NCBI RefSeq assembly: GCF_020073745.1
Contig: NZ_JAIRAU010000005.1
Location: forward strand, 124,001-188,000
DNA from: Nannocystis pusilla
GTDB taxonomy: Bacteria; Myxococcota_A; Polyangia; Nannocystales; Nannocystaceae
Reading direction: 5' to 3'
DNA length: 64,000 nt
Part shown: one piece after another, positions 53,723 through 61,666 of the stretch
Layout of the letters: each line of letters starts with the position of its first letter
Numbering within the stretch: the stretch's first letter is position 1
The notes under the pieces: generated by a model
Databases searched by the model: none
Told to the model about the DNA's origin: nothing
What the model saw: only the letters and a program-made list of their open reading frames with translations
Translations under genes and position numbers: made by a program

Positions 53723-54667
53723 CTAATTCGCCAACGTGGCCGCGTTCTCGGCCATTTGGAGCTTTTTGGGGCAGTTTTGGGGCACGGGGTCACCCCACAT
53801 GGCGGCGGCCTCCAGAGCCGCCTGCTCCCTCGCCAGGTGGATGTACTTCTGCGTCGTCGACAGTCGGGAGTGACGCGCGTGCGCCTGTAGGCGGTATGGA
53901 TCCGTCCCGCGTCCGGCGAGGAGCGTCAGGCAGGCGTGACGGAGCCGATGCGGCCCCGACTTCTCCAGCCCAGCCGCCTCCTGCAGCTTGTTGAGCTTGT
54001 AGGTGATCGTATTGGGCGTGTGGTACGAGACCTGGCCCTTGAGCGGCCCCTCGCGCACCACGCGGTTCAACACGTGGTCGTCCTTGTGCCCCCGAGGCAG
54101 AGCTCGGAGCGCCGCGGACAGCTCGGGTGACATCCCGACCGGAGCGGCGACGCCCCCCTTGGGCGTGGCGTCCTCCCCGTCGCTGTAGTTGTGCTGGATC
54201 TTCATGATCCCCTTGCGGAGATCGATGTCGCCCCAACGCAGGGCTCGGGCCTCCGATGATCGGAGGCCGCCGTGGAGCAGGAGAAGCACCAGAACGGGTG
54301 CATCCCCTCCCTCCCGCTTCGCGGCATCGATGAGGCGTTCCGCTTCCTCCTCGGTGTACACGACCGGCTCGGCACGCTTCGGGGCCTTCTCCATCTTGAT
54401 CTTGGGAGCATCCTCGAGCAGGGCCCAGTCCTCCGCCTGTCGCAGCGCCGCCCGGAGCTTTCCGAGCAATTCATTGCGACTCTGCGGCTTCATCTTCCCG
54501 AGCTTCGCCCGAAGCTTCCCGATCGCTTCGCGGTCGATTGCATCGAGCGGGAGATCGCCGAGGACGGGGCGTATGTAGCGGCGCCACGCAGTCGAATAGT
54601 TCTTCCGCGTGGCCGGCTTCTGCTGCGAGAGGTACTCGGCCTCGAACCTCGTCCAGAACCCTTTCAA
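53723..54667 (-). CDS. tyrosine recombinase/integrase, core-binding and catalytic domains
   Basis: 314 aa from TTG 54667. The frame is open to a TGA at 54764-54766 with no better start. Residues 1-85 are a SAM-like core-binding domain (FWTRFEAEYLSQQKPATRKN). The catalytic domain has GLRSSEARALRW (Arg), HRLRHACLTLLAGRGT (HxLRH), HARHS (His) and STTQKYIHL (Tyr nucleophile), so the active site is complete. The arm-binding domain is missing from this frame and appears in the upstream ORF one frame away, so the gene is probably split by a frameshift or made by -1 frameshifting. Integrates or excises the neighbouring element. Confidence 0.85.
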   Translation of the reverse strand: MKGFWTRFEAEYLSQQKPATRKNYSTAWRRYIRPVLGDLPLDAIDREAIGKLRAKLGKMKPQSRNELLGKLRAALRQAEDWALLEDAPKIKMEKAPKRAEPVVYTEEEAERLIDAAKREGGDAPVLVLLLLHGGLRSSEARALRWGDIDLRKGIMKIQHNYSDGEDATPKGGVAAPVGMSPELSAALRALPRGHKDDHVLNRVVREGPLKGQVSYHTPNTITYKLNKLQEAAGLEKSGPHRLRHACLTLLAGRGTDPYRLQAHARHSRLSTTQKYIHLAREQAALEAAAMWGDPVPQNCPKKLQMAENAATLAN

Positions 54668-55203
54668 GGTCTGGACAACCGTCTGGGTCTTCTTGACGCT
54701 CCAGGGCGCGGGAGCGGAAGCCGCAGGGATTGTCTCTTCTGCAGGATTCTCTCCTTTCTGCTCTCACCGCCCATGAGCTCGCTCCACACCTCGCGCTTGA
54801 GGGTTTCCGCCCACGCAAACGCGCCAGGCTTGTCCAGGCCCTCAGGCGCGACGCGCTTGTGACGCAGGCGCGGGAGGCCCTTGGACTTGTCGGCGGGGAT
54901 GGTGAAGGTGACGAGCATTCGGGCGCTGTTCTTGTAGTTGTAGGGGCTGACGTTGATGTTCACGGCGGGGCGCTTTCCGCCGCGGGTCTCCGCCTCCAAG
55001 TCCACCAAATCTTGCCTCACCCAGCAAGAGCGGCCCCCGATCCTCCGCAGGGGCGGCAGACGCCCCCGCGAGATGGCCGCCCTGACAGCCTTCTCGCTCC
55101 GCCCGAGGATTTGGGCGATATCCTGCACGTAGAGGATCGGCGGCAGGTCCGGGCGCGAACTCACGCTGTCGGAGCAGTGTTCGCCCGCGATCGCTCCACC
55201 CAT
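54664..55203 (-). CDS. excisionase-like HTH plus integrase arm domain, out of frame with the integrase
   Basis: 179 aa from ATG 55203 (GTG 55164 also possible). ILYVQDIAQILGRSEKAVRA, then AISRGRLPPLRRIGGRSCWV, is a MerR/AlpA-type HTH_17 domain. VNINVSPYNYKNSARMLVTF to FAWAETLKREVWSEL resembles the N-terminal arm domain of an integrase. The last ~34 residues become Arg/Pro-rich, while the -1 frame gives a natural linker (ENPAEETIPAASAPAPWSVK) into the core-binding domain of the recombinase. The frames overlap between 54664 and 54763. Either a mutated single gene, a programmed frameshift, or a sequencing indel. Confidence 0.65.
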   Translation of the reverse strand: MGGAIAGEHCSDSVSSRPDLPPILYVQDIAQILGRSEKAVRAAISRGRLPPLRRIGGRSCWVRQDLVDLEAETRGGKRPAVNINVSPYNYKNSARMLVTFTIPADKSKGLPRLRHKRVAPEGLDKPGAFAWAETLKREVWSELMGGESRKERILQKRQSLRLPLPRPGASRRPRRLSRP

Positions 55204-55444
55204 ACCGGCAGGGACGTGCCTCGCCGGATGAGCAACTATATTGTAGAGACAGGTGTTATCGACGACCCCACCTTGCCCTTTACCCCTTGCCACGCCCACC
55301 TCCTGACGTGTTATTCACATCTTACGAATGCTGAGCCCGATAGCCCAGGCCACACAATGCGGAGCCGATGCAGGTCGGCGCCCGAGTTAGCGCGCGCTCT
55401 CCCCGGCCCCTGCAACCTCGAGAGCCCACTCCAAAGTCAAATCG
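55204..55444. other. intergenic region, nothing recognised
   Basis: 241 bp between the HTH/arm ORF and the read-through C-terminus of the XRE-type gene, with somewhat lower GC. No gene, repeat or terminator with a T-run seen. Confidence 0.4.
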
Positions 55445-56596
55445 CTATTGCCTTACTTCCATCCGTTCAGGCGATCCACAATCATCGCTCACTGGACCAT
55501 TCCTATCTTCACCGTTCCATCTCTCGCACCGCGCCGGAGCTCGCGGCATGTACCGGGCATCACCGGAGCTCTTGCACGTAGGATGCAGAACAGCGAGTTC
55601 TTCGGCCGTCGAGCGTTGGCGCCTCGGTGGCCAGCCTCTCGGGTGCGGGCGTCCCGAAGTGCCGACGAGCGGTTCAGGGCGCGGCCCGCGATGGGGCCAG
55701 CATTTTGTCGCGCCAGGCGATGAGGGTCTCGCGGTGGAAGACCCAGCGATGGATCGCCCGAACGCACGGGATGTCGCCATGCTTGACCCGGCGGTAGAAG
55801 GTCGTCCGGGACAAGCCGATGATTGCCATGGCCTCGGCGGACCCGATGTACTCCCGGGTCGATTCAGCCGGCATGGGCCTCTCCTTGCGGCTTCGTGCCG
55901 CGGTGCGAGCGCACAAGGGGAGACGATGCCGCCAAGCGCCGCGCCGGTGAGCAGGCCGGCGGCGACGAGGCCGGACGCGCGGCGCAAGGCAGGATCCGCG
56001 GCGAACACCGCGATGCCGAGGCTTGCTGCCCCGAGCACACCGCACCCAATGGACGCGGCGCGAGAATCCCCGAACAACTGCGGAAGCAGCGCTGAACCCG
56101 CCATGGTCGCACCGAAGGTGCCGACCTGGCCCCAAGCAGCGCCCTCGTCTCCCAACGAGGCCTCGCTGTGCCCCTGGGATCCTTCTTCCACCTTGATGTC
56201 ATCGAGGTTGCTCGCGGACTGGGAGACGACCTCGAGCGGAAAGTCGAGCCCGATCGCCAGGCGAACGATGGTCTCGAGCATGGGGTTGGCGTCGTCGCCG
56301 AGCAACGCGATGATGTGTCCGCGCGACACACCGGATCGCCTCGACAGCTCCTGCTTCGAGACGCCGGTTTGCACTCGCACTTGCTCGAGCAGGTCGATCA
56401 CGTCGACGAGCGTGTTCCCGCGGGCGCCGCGGAGCTTGCACTTCGACGCTTCCAGCTCAGCCAGAAAGACCGCAAGTGGCTGCCGGCGCAGCCCTTCCAG
56501 CATCCGCGCTGTCACCATATCGATGTCAAGGCGCTCGCCCCGGATCACCCCCCGGACGTACTCAGTTAGCGTCTTGAATCCTGCTTCACTCATCAT
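55445..56596 (-). CDS. XRE-type HTH membrane regulator with abnormal read-through C-terminus
   Basis: 383 aa from ATG 56596 (MMSEAGFKTLTEYV). The N-terminal ~60 residues form a helical domain. The HTH is near 75-125 (VQTGVSKQELSRRSGVSRGH, then IIALLGDDANPMLETIVRLA), like Cro/CI regulators. Two or three Gly/Ala-rich hydrophobic segments follow (about 150-235). From about residue 235 the sequence turns Pro/Arg/Ser-rich and overlaps the whole of a small HTH gene on the same strand in another frame, so the true C-terminus was probably near 55.89 kb and its stop lost by an indel. Divergent from the unknown gene at 56809 across a palindrome. Confidence 0.6.
   Translation of the reverse strand: MMSEAGFKTLTEYVRGVIRGERLDIDMVTARMLEGLRRQPLAVFLAELEASKCKLRGARGNTLVDVIDLLEQVRVQTGVSKQELSRRSGVSRGHIIALLGDDANPMLETIVRLAIGLDFPLEVVSQSASNLDDIKVEEGSQGHSEASLGDEGAAWGQVGTFGATMAGSALLPQLFGDSRAASIGCGVLGAASLGIAVFAADPALRRASGLVAAGLLTGAALGGIVSPCALAPRHEAARRGPCRLNRPGSTSGPPRPWQSSACPGRPSTAGSSMATSRAFGRSIAGSSTARPSSPGATKCWPHRGPRPEPLVGTSGRPHPRGWPPRRQRSTAEELAVLHPTCKSSGDARYMPRAPARCERWNGEDRNGPVSDDCGSPERMEVRQ
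55674..55874 (-). CDS. small AlpA/excisionase-like HTH protein
   Basis: 66 aa from ATG 55874 (MPAESTREYIGSAEAMAIIG). LSRTTFYRRVKHGDIPCVRA, then RWVFHRETLIAWRDKML, is a clear HTH_17 (MerR/AlpA) fold used by excisionases and prophage activators. It lies inside the read-through part of the XRE-type ORF but in a different frame, and this frame is the more protein-like. Probably the excisionase or a transcriptional activator of the adjacent recombinase. Confidence 0.75.
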   Translation of the reverse strand: MPAESTREYIGSAEAMAIIGLSRTTFYRRVKHGDIPCVRAIHRWVFHRETLIAWRDKMLAPSRAAP

Positions 56597-56717
56597 CCCC
56601 AACCTCCCGATGTGATGAGCATAGGATCTCGATCGCCGAGGTCCCGATGCCTGCCAGCGTCTATTTTCGCTCGCTGCATTATCTACCGGTCCCAATTTGC
56701 CTGAATTCGCGCGATAT

Positions 56718-56735
56718 ATGCGCGTTCGAGCGCAT
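56718..56735. promoter_or_regulatory. palindromic operator candidate for the XRE-type regulator
   Basis: ATGCGC (56718-56723) and GCGCAT (56730-56735) are perfect inverted arms around GTTCGA. The site lies in the 212-bp gap between the divergent XRE-type gene (start 56596) and the gene at 56809, the classic position for a CI/Cro-like operator. Confidence 0.45.
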
Positions 56736-56808
56736 GACACGACGAAGCTGGCAGGTAAAAGTTCGAGGATGCTAGAGTTCCTCGATACTTGCCGAAGAGG
56801 CGATCTCC

Positions 56809-58164
56809 GTGTCTCCACTCAACGCCGACGGGAGCGCATCCATCATGCTCGAGATCCAGCAGCGGCTCCGCGAGCTCTTCAGGCTCCCGGCCGAAGAAGA
56901 GCCGTTCGCATATCTGCTGCGGTGCTGGCAGGCGTTCACCTCGCAGGCAGTCTCACTCGAGTGGGAACGCCACGGGAGCGACTACTACGCGTGGTGGAAG
57001 GACTTCGGCATCAAGATTGAGTCGGGGCGCGCGCGGAGCCGCGAGATGAAGCTGCGGTTTCGATGGCCGCGTGGTGGGTCTCGCATCGTCAGCCGCGGCG
57101 AGCTCCAGGCGCTGCAGGCTCGCGCGGCGCTGCTCTGCCGGCGGGGGGGCCCGCACGGCGCGCCGGTCGTCGCCGAGGCCGAGCTCGCTCGACCCGGGCG
57201 CCCTCAGCGCCGGCTGCACCTGACGCAGTTCAAAAGGGCGAAGACCCACGAGTATGCGCTCTCGCAAACGTTCGGCGCCGGCTACGAAGCGCGTGTGCGC
57301 CCGGTCGGAGCTGACCTGGAAGGCGACCATTGTCTCTTCCTGGTCAGCCCCACGGGGTCGTTTATCCTGGTCGACTTCGGGCCCGACTACAACCTGACAC
57401 CGCTCGCGAACTTCTGGCGCGCCAACCTGGCCGACGAGTTCGCGGGCGACCTGCACGACGGCGACGAGCCCTTCGCCGTTCGCATCCGCGGCGTCCCGCA
57501 CCGGCTCGAGTACGTCCGGCTTCCGGGACTCGCCGGATACGTGCAGACGTCGCTCGGCGAGGTTTACCTCTGTCTTTTGGGCCATAACGACGTCGCGCTC
57601 CTCCTGGTCGGCGAGGACGGGGCCCCACGGTGCCTGTTCCGAGGGACAGCAAGCCGGGCGAACGGCCTCGAGCTTCTGCCGGACGAGGTCCCTGTCGCGC
57701 TTCTGGAGCGGCCGAGACCCTTCACGCCCGAGCACGTCGCCGACGCGGTCGGTCGGCAGCCCAAACTGGACCCAGCGATCCGCGACCACCTCGCAGCGAT
57801 CGTGCGCGACGCGCGGGACGAGATCGGCACCGAGTACGCGCGGCACCTGGTCTGGGCGCTCGTGGCAGCGCACGCACGGGGCCACCGGACCGCCGTGGTC
57901 GGCACCCATACGCAGGTCTTCACCTGGGTCCTCGAGCAGGGCTACATGCGGGCGCCGCCGAAGGACCGCGCCGGCCGCGGCGCATTGCACTGGCTCGCCG
58001 CCCGTTCCCCGCTGTTCGAGCGCGCGACTGTCAAGCGGATCGCGTTCTGGAAGAACCACGTCGAGTGGTTCAGCGCTCCGAGCGCGACGTGCCTCACGCG
58101 AATCGCGGCAATTTCCGCGAAGCCCGCGGAAGAAGCCCACATTGCCGGCCGTGGCGGTCAGTGA
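56809..58164 (+). CDS. unknown 451-aa protein
   Basis: The GTG at 56809 is preceded by GAAGAGG at 56794-56800, which supports the start. No signal peptide or membrane helix. The N-terminal part has aromatic clusters (WERHGSDYYAWWKDFGIKIE), the middle is beta-rich (LFLVSPTGSFILVDFGPDYN, LEYVRLPGLAGYVQTSLGEV), and the C-terminus is helical and basic. I recognise no family. It faces the XRE-type regulator, which may repress it. Its last 7 bp overlap the convergent ribbon-helix-helix-like gene (58158-58164). Confidence 0.65.
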   Translation: MSPLNADGSASIMLEIQQRLRELFRLPAEEEPFAYLLRCWQAFTSQAVSLEWERHGSDYYAWWKDFGIKIESGRARSREMKLRFRWPRGGSRIVSRGELQALQARAALLCRRGGPHGAPVVAEAELARPGRPQRRLHLTQFKRAKTHEYALSQTFGAGYEARVRPVGADLEGDHCLFLVSPTGSFILVDFGPDYNLTPLANFWRANLADEFAGDLHDGDEPFAVRIRGVPHRLEYVRLPGLAGYVQTSLGEVYLCLLGHNDVALLLVGEDGAPRCLFRGTASRANGLELLPDEVPVALLERPRPFTPEHVADAVGRQPKLDPAIRDHLAAIVRDARDEIGTEYARHLVWALVAAHARGHRTAVVGTHTQVFTWVLEQGYMRAPPKDRAGRGALHWLAARSPLFERATVKRIAFWKNHVEWFSAPSATCLTRIAAISAKPAEEAHIAGRGGQ

Positions 58165-58769
58165 GGGGTGGCGCCCTGCTTGGCGTTCCGCGCCTTTTTT
58201 CGGCGAAGGCGCTGCCACTCCGCACGGATCGCCGAGCACACGACGTGCGTCCGCGTGCAGTCGAACGCCGCGGCGAGCGTGTTGAGGCAGTCGTCGATCT
58301 CTTCCGGAAACCGGAAGTGATGCGAGCGTGGCCGCCGTTTTTGGGTCCCGCTCGGCGGCAACTTGTAGTTATCGGAGGCTCGCCGCGAGCGTCGTCGGCT
58401 CATGTCCCCGGGCGCCTCGCCAGGAGCGCCCGCGTTCGCCCGTGACACGCCCGCCGGCCGCGTCCCGGCCGCTCCCTGTAGAAGCTCCGACTCGATCGTC
58501 GGCTCAGGAGTCGTGGCCATGTGCGATCGTTCGGAGACCGCGGTGACAGGTCTCTTCGGGACGTCTGTCGCCGTGGTGTCGAAAACGGGCCCGACGATGG
58601 GTGACTCGCCGGCTTGTGGCGCGGCTGGGGCACGAGTCTCCTCGCGGATATTCCCGTCTTCCCTCAAGGCCAGGATGGCCGCGGGATGAGCCCCTGCGGG
58701 TTGCCTCGCGTGCGCGAAGCCCGTCATGCCGTAACGAAGGCCGTCGCTCTTGGAGGGTTTCGATGCCAT
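58158..58769 (-). CDS. ParA partner with ribbon-helix-helix-like C-terminus
   Basis: 203 aa from ATG 58769. The first ~130 residues are disordered (Pro/Ala/Thr/Arg). The C-terminal ~65 residues (RSHHFRFPEEIDDCLNTLAA, then TRTHVVCSAIRAEWQRLRRK) look like a beta-strand plus two helices, a ribbon-helix-helix-type DNA-binding domain. The ParA stop and this ATG are one base apart, so they are co-translated. Small ParA plus RHH centromere-binding protein is the type Ib plasmid partition layout, here expected to bind the repeats upstream of parA or a site elsewhere. Confidence 0.65.
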   Translation of the reverse strand: MASKPSKSDGLRYGMTGFAHARQPAGAHPAAILALREDGNIREETRAPAAPQAGESPIVGPVFDTTATDVPKRPVTAVSERSHMATTPEPTIESELLQGAAGTRPAGVSRANAGAPGEAPGDMSRRRSRRASDNYKLPPSGTQKRRPRSHHFRFPEEIDDCLNTLAAAFDCTRTHVVCSAIRAEWQRLRRKKARNAKQGATPH

Positions 58770-58770
58770 G

Positions 58771-59418
58771 TCACAGCCTCCCCCCGAAGCCACATGACAC
58801 CAGCACGTCGCTGCACATCGCCTGCATCGCGCGGTCCCCTTGGGTGTCCTTGCCGTACGGCACCTTCCAAACCGGTCGGAAGTATTCGGACGCCTTGGCG
58901 ATCGCCGCCGACGAAGGGATCGGCTCGTCCCGCACTGTGGCGTGCGGGATCTGGTGCGCGGCCTCGCGAAGTCCCTCGAGCGCGCGTTTGCCGATGAGGT
59001 CGCAGCGGTTCAGCACGATCATGATCGTACCCTCTGCTCGCCGCAGCGTCGTGTAGACGTTCCCCATGTTCTCCATCGCCAGGCGCCCGTCGATCGGGAC
59101 GAGCCACAGATCCGCGTCCACCTGATCGACGATCTCAACGTGCGGCGGGCAATCCGCGATCACGAGGTCGAAGTTGGTGAGGTCCTGCGGCAGCTCCATC
59201 GGGCTGTAGAGGACCTGCAGGTACTCGTTGACGCGAAAGATGTGCCCGTTCATCAGGTGCTCGTCGCCGCCGGAGAGCCAGCGGCAGATGTCGCCCTGTC
59301 GATCGAGCCCGACCACGAGGGTCTTGATCCGCCGCTCCGAGGCAAAGAGCGCGAGGTGGACAGAGCAGGTGGTCTTACCGATGCCACCCTTGTTGTTATA
59401 GACGATCACACGTTTCAT
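58771..59418 (-). CDS. ParA-family partition ATPase
   Basis: 215 aa, the size of small plasmid-type ParA proteins. VIVYNNKGGIGKTTCSVHLA is the deviant Walker A, TLVVGLDRQGDICRWL the A' region (the usual DxD-type Asp is kept as GLDRQGD), and FDLVIADCPPHVEIVD Walker B. No N-terminal HTH. First gene of the two-gene parA/RHH operon. Suggests that this part derives from a plasmid or integrative element that needed stable inheritance. No replication initiator was found nearby. Confidence 0.87.
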   Translation of the reverse strand: MKRVIVYNNKGGIGKTTCSVHLALFASERRIKTLVVGLDRQGDICRWLSGGDEHLMNGHIFRVNEYLQVLYSPMELPQDLTNFDLVIADCPPHVEIVDQVDADLWLVPIDGRLAMENMGNVYTTLRRAEGTIMIVLNRCDLIGKRALEGLREAAHQIPHATVRDEPIPSSAAIAKASEYFRPVWKVPYGKDTQGDRAMQAMCSDVLVSCGFGGRL

Positions 59419-59484
59419 GCCGTCATCCTGATGATGGATACGCCTGTCCGCCAGGATTGTGTGGCCGCTTCGCGATCGCGGACC

Positions 59485-59544
59485 ATCACGGTGCTGCCCA
59501 AACGTCCCACGCGCGCGGCATCACGATCGTGCCCAAACGTCCCA
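59485..59544. repeat. two 25-bp direct repeats 35 bp apart upstream of parA
   Basis: ATCACG-N4-TGCCCAAACGTCCCA occurs at 59485-59509 and 59520-59544, with only the four central bases differing. The repeats start 67 bp upstream of the parA ATG. Position and spacing fit a partition-operon operator or centromere site. Confidence 0.6.
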
Positions 59545-60555
59545 GCGAGCGCGCGTTGGGGGCCCGCTGAACGCACTGGTGACACCGCATTTCCTTGCAT
59601 GGACGCACCACCGCTGTCACCTTGCGAGGTGCAAGGCGCGTTCTGCGCCGAATCTCTGCGCGACGTGACCGATGGCCGCCACGACGTCCCCGCGGCTCGT
59701 GCAGCGAAAGCCGCGCTGAGGCGTCCCCAGGAGCCCGTCCTCCTGCCGTGCGACACCCGCCCATGCGCGCCGTGCAGGCGGGTGGCTTCGTCGCTGCGCC
59801 GCACCAACTGGCGGATCGCATCCGTCGCTGCGATGCCGCGCGCAGCCGACACCCAGCGTGCGCTCGAAACTTCCAGCCGTACGACGACGAGGCGCCCCTC
59901 ACCGTGCCGTCAGGTGCGCATCGATCAGCCAGCGATCGCACGTGATTCGCAGCCAGGTGACACTGCTGTTGGTCGGCGTCGTACGGCAAGATCACGCCCG
60001 GCAGGGGGGTCAGATGACAGGCAGACGCCGCATGTAGGGCCCCTCCGACGGACTACACCGGTGGCTACTATGGAGGCCACGCGCAGGGCGGCTGAGGATC
60101 CACAGGCGTGGCGCCCCCCGTCGCCAGACCGTGGCGGTGACGTTGTCGACGCGGGGGCGCCATCACGATGGCGACGAGCGTGGCCCTCAGCAGGAACCGA
60201 TCAAGCACCCCTGATACTTCGACAGCCATGCGGCGCGGGCGGGCGTCGCTCTCGACGGCCGATCGCCTGCAGGACCGCCGGACGCACCGACTCGGTCCCA
60301 ATCGGCAGTTCCGCCCGCAATCCTGCGGTGATCAGCCGCAGACCGTAGCCGAAGCGCGCCTCGAGGTCGCCGTCGATCATGCCCTCGACGCAAGGAAGGC
60401 CGCGCTCGAGCCCCAGCGCAGACCGGGACCCGTGCCGTCGAGGCGCGAGGCGTAGCGCGTGCCGAGCTCGCCCCAACAGGACCTCTGTCCGCGCCATGGA
60501 CCGGATCGGCGTCAGGCGCGGGACAAGGCGCGGGGTCCGGTGTACGCTTGTGCCC
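59545..60555. other. about 1 kb without a credible gene
   Basis: Long open frames exist on both strands, but all are Arg/Ala/Ser/Pro-rich, lack plausible starts and change frame, as expected of GC-rich non-coding DNA. No terminator with a T-run, tRNA or repeat array seen. It may be decayed coding sequence at the edge of the mobile region. Confidence 0.45.
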
Positions 60556-61659
60556 ATGCGCCGCCTCGCGCTCGCCGTCGCCGCTGCCGCACTCGCCTGC
60601 GGCACTGAAACGCCGCCGGCGTTCTCGACGGGGCCCGGCGTGACGTCCGTGACGACGCCGGACGCGTCGACCTCGACGTCCACCAGCTCGGCCGGCTCGT
60701 CGTCGTCGACCTCGACGTCCGGCGGCGCCGAGGACAGCGGCGCCGCCAGCACCGCCGGCGTCTCGACCTTCGACATGGACCCCGCGCCAGATCTCGGCGA
60801 CGTGCAGCCCGAGGGGTGCAAGGGCAAGGTCGATTTCGTGTTCGTGATCTCGGCGCTCTTCACCATGCGCCACGAACAAGATCAACTCGTGGCGAGCTTT
60901 CCCGGCTTCATGGAGACCTTAGAGTCGAAGTTCGCCGGCTTCGACAAGCACGTGATCTCCGTGAACACGGACGAGTTTTGGCGGGGCCTCGGCTGTGAAG
61001 AGCCCGAGCACTGCGGGAACGAGGGCAACTGCGGCCCGTACGCGATGGACTACGTGTGCGGCTCGTACGCCGACACCGTGTTCAAGTGCGACCGAACGCG
61101 GGGCGCCGGCCTGCTCTACAACGCCGGCGCCTACGCCACGAACCACGTGTGCGAGCTCGACGGGGGGAACCGCTACATCATCGAGGGCGAGACCGATCCG
61201 GACGCGTTCGCCTGCATCGCACAGGTGGGGACCTTCGGCGCCAATTCGCCGATCGCCGACACGCTCGTCGCGGCTGTGTCCGACGAACTCAACGGCCCGG
61301 GCGGCTGCAACGAGGGTTTTCTCCGCGACGACGCCCTGCTCGTGTTCGTCCTCATCATGGACAACGAGGACGAGCAATCGATCCTGAGCGCGAAAAAAGT
61401 TCATGACGCGGTGGTGGCCGCCAAGGGTGGCGACGAGCACGCGGTCGTCGGCTTGGTGATCATCCCGCAGCCGCTAGAGGGCGAGCCCGAGCCAGATTGC
61501 GTGTACGACGACGGCGTTTGGCAGCAACACCTACGCGAAGTCGCCCAGACCTTCGACTACCACCGCGAAGGCAACATCTGCGCCGACAGCTACGACGGGT
61601 TCTTCAGCGAGGCCGCCGATCTCGTTCACGAGGCGTGTAACGCCTTCATCCCTCAGTGA
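60556..61659 (+). CDS. degenerate VWA-like lipoprotein (copy 2, complete)
   Basis: 367 aa. The signal peptide ends in the lipobox AALAC (Cys15). A Ser/Thr/Gly linker (20-75) is followed by KVDFVFVISAL, the VWA-like first strand without the MIDAS Asp/Ser. Further on are Cys-rich loops, GAGLLYNAGAYATNHVCELD, GGNRYIIEGE and a C-terminus ending ACNAFIPQ. It aligns along its whole length with the 11523-12572 protein (shared GAG, CEL-GGNR, GCN-GF-R-DALL and terminal IPQ). Surface or periplasmic, role unknown. Ends 7 bp before the convergent propeller-like gene. Confidence 0.8.
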   Translation: MRRLALAVAAAALACGTETPPAFSTGPGVTSVTTPDASTSTSTSSAGSSSSTSTSGGAEDSGAASTAGVSTFDMDPAPDLGDVQPEGCKGKVDFVFVISALFTMRHEQDQLVASFPGFMETLESKFAGFDKHVISVNTDEFWRGLGCEEPEHCGNEGNCGPYAMDYVCGSYADTVFKCDRTRGAGLLYNAGAYATNHVCELDGGNRYIIEGETDPDAFACIAQVGTFGANSPIADTLVAAVSDELNGPGGCNEGFLRDDALLVFVLIMDNEDEQSILSAKKVHDAVVAAKGGDEHAVVGLVIIPQPLEGEPEPDCVYDDGVWQQHLREVAQTFDYHREGNICADSYDGFFSEAADLVHEACNAFIPQ

Positions 61660-61666
61660 GCCGCGC

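Larger units (their letters stand above)
27600..59418. mobile_element. putative integrated element carrying the defence island (boundaries unknown)
   Basis: A tyrosine recombinase, excisionase-like HTH, XRE-type regulator and plasmid-type ParA pair (53.7-59.4 kb) adjoin a contiguous defence gene cluster (27.7-53.4 kb). This suggests acquisition as one or several mobile elements. I found no tRNA and no flanking direct repeats by eye, so both ends are guesses and the right-hand part may be a separate element. Confidence 0.35.

Noticed and set aside
53450..55444. tRNA attachment site for the integrase
   Set aside because: No cloverleaf or tRNA 3' end could be found near the recombinase or near 27.6 kb.
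58840..60348. 502-codon plus-strand open frame
   Set aside because: The first part is antisense to parA; the remainder is Arg/Ala/Ser-rich with no motif. It made the 59.5-60.5 kb gap look coding, but I could not support a gene there.
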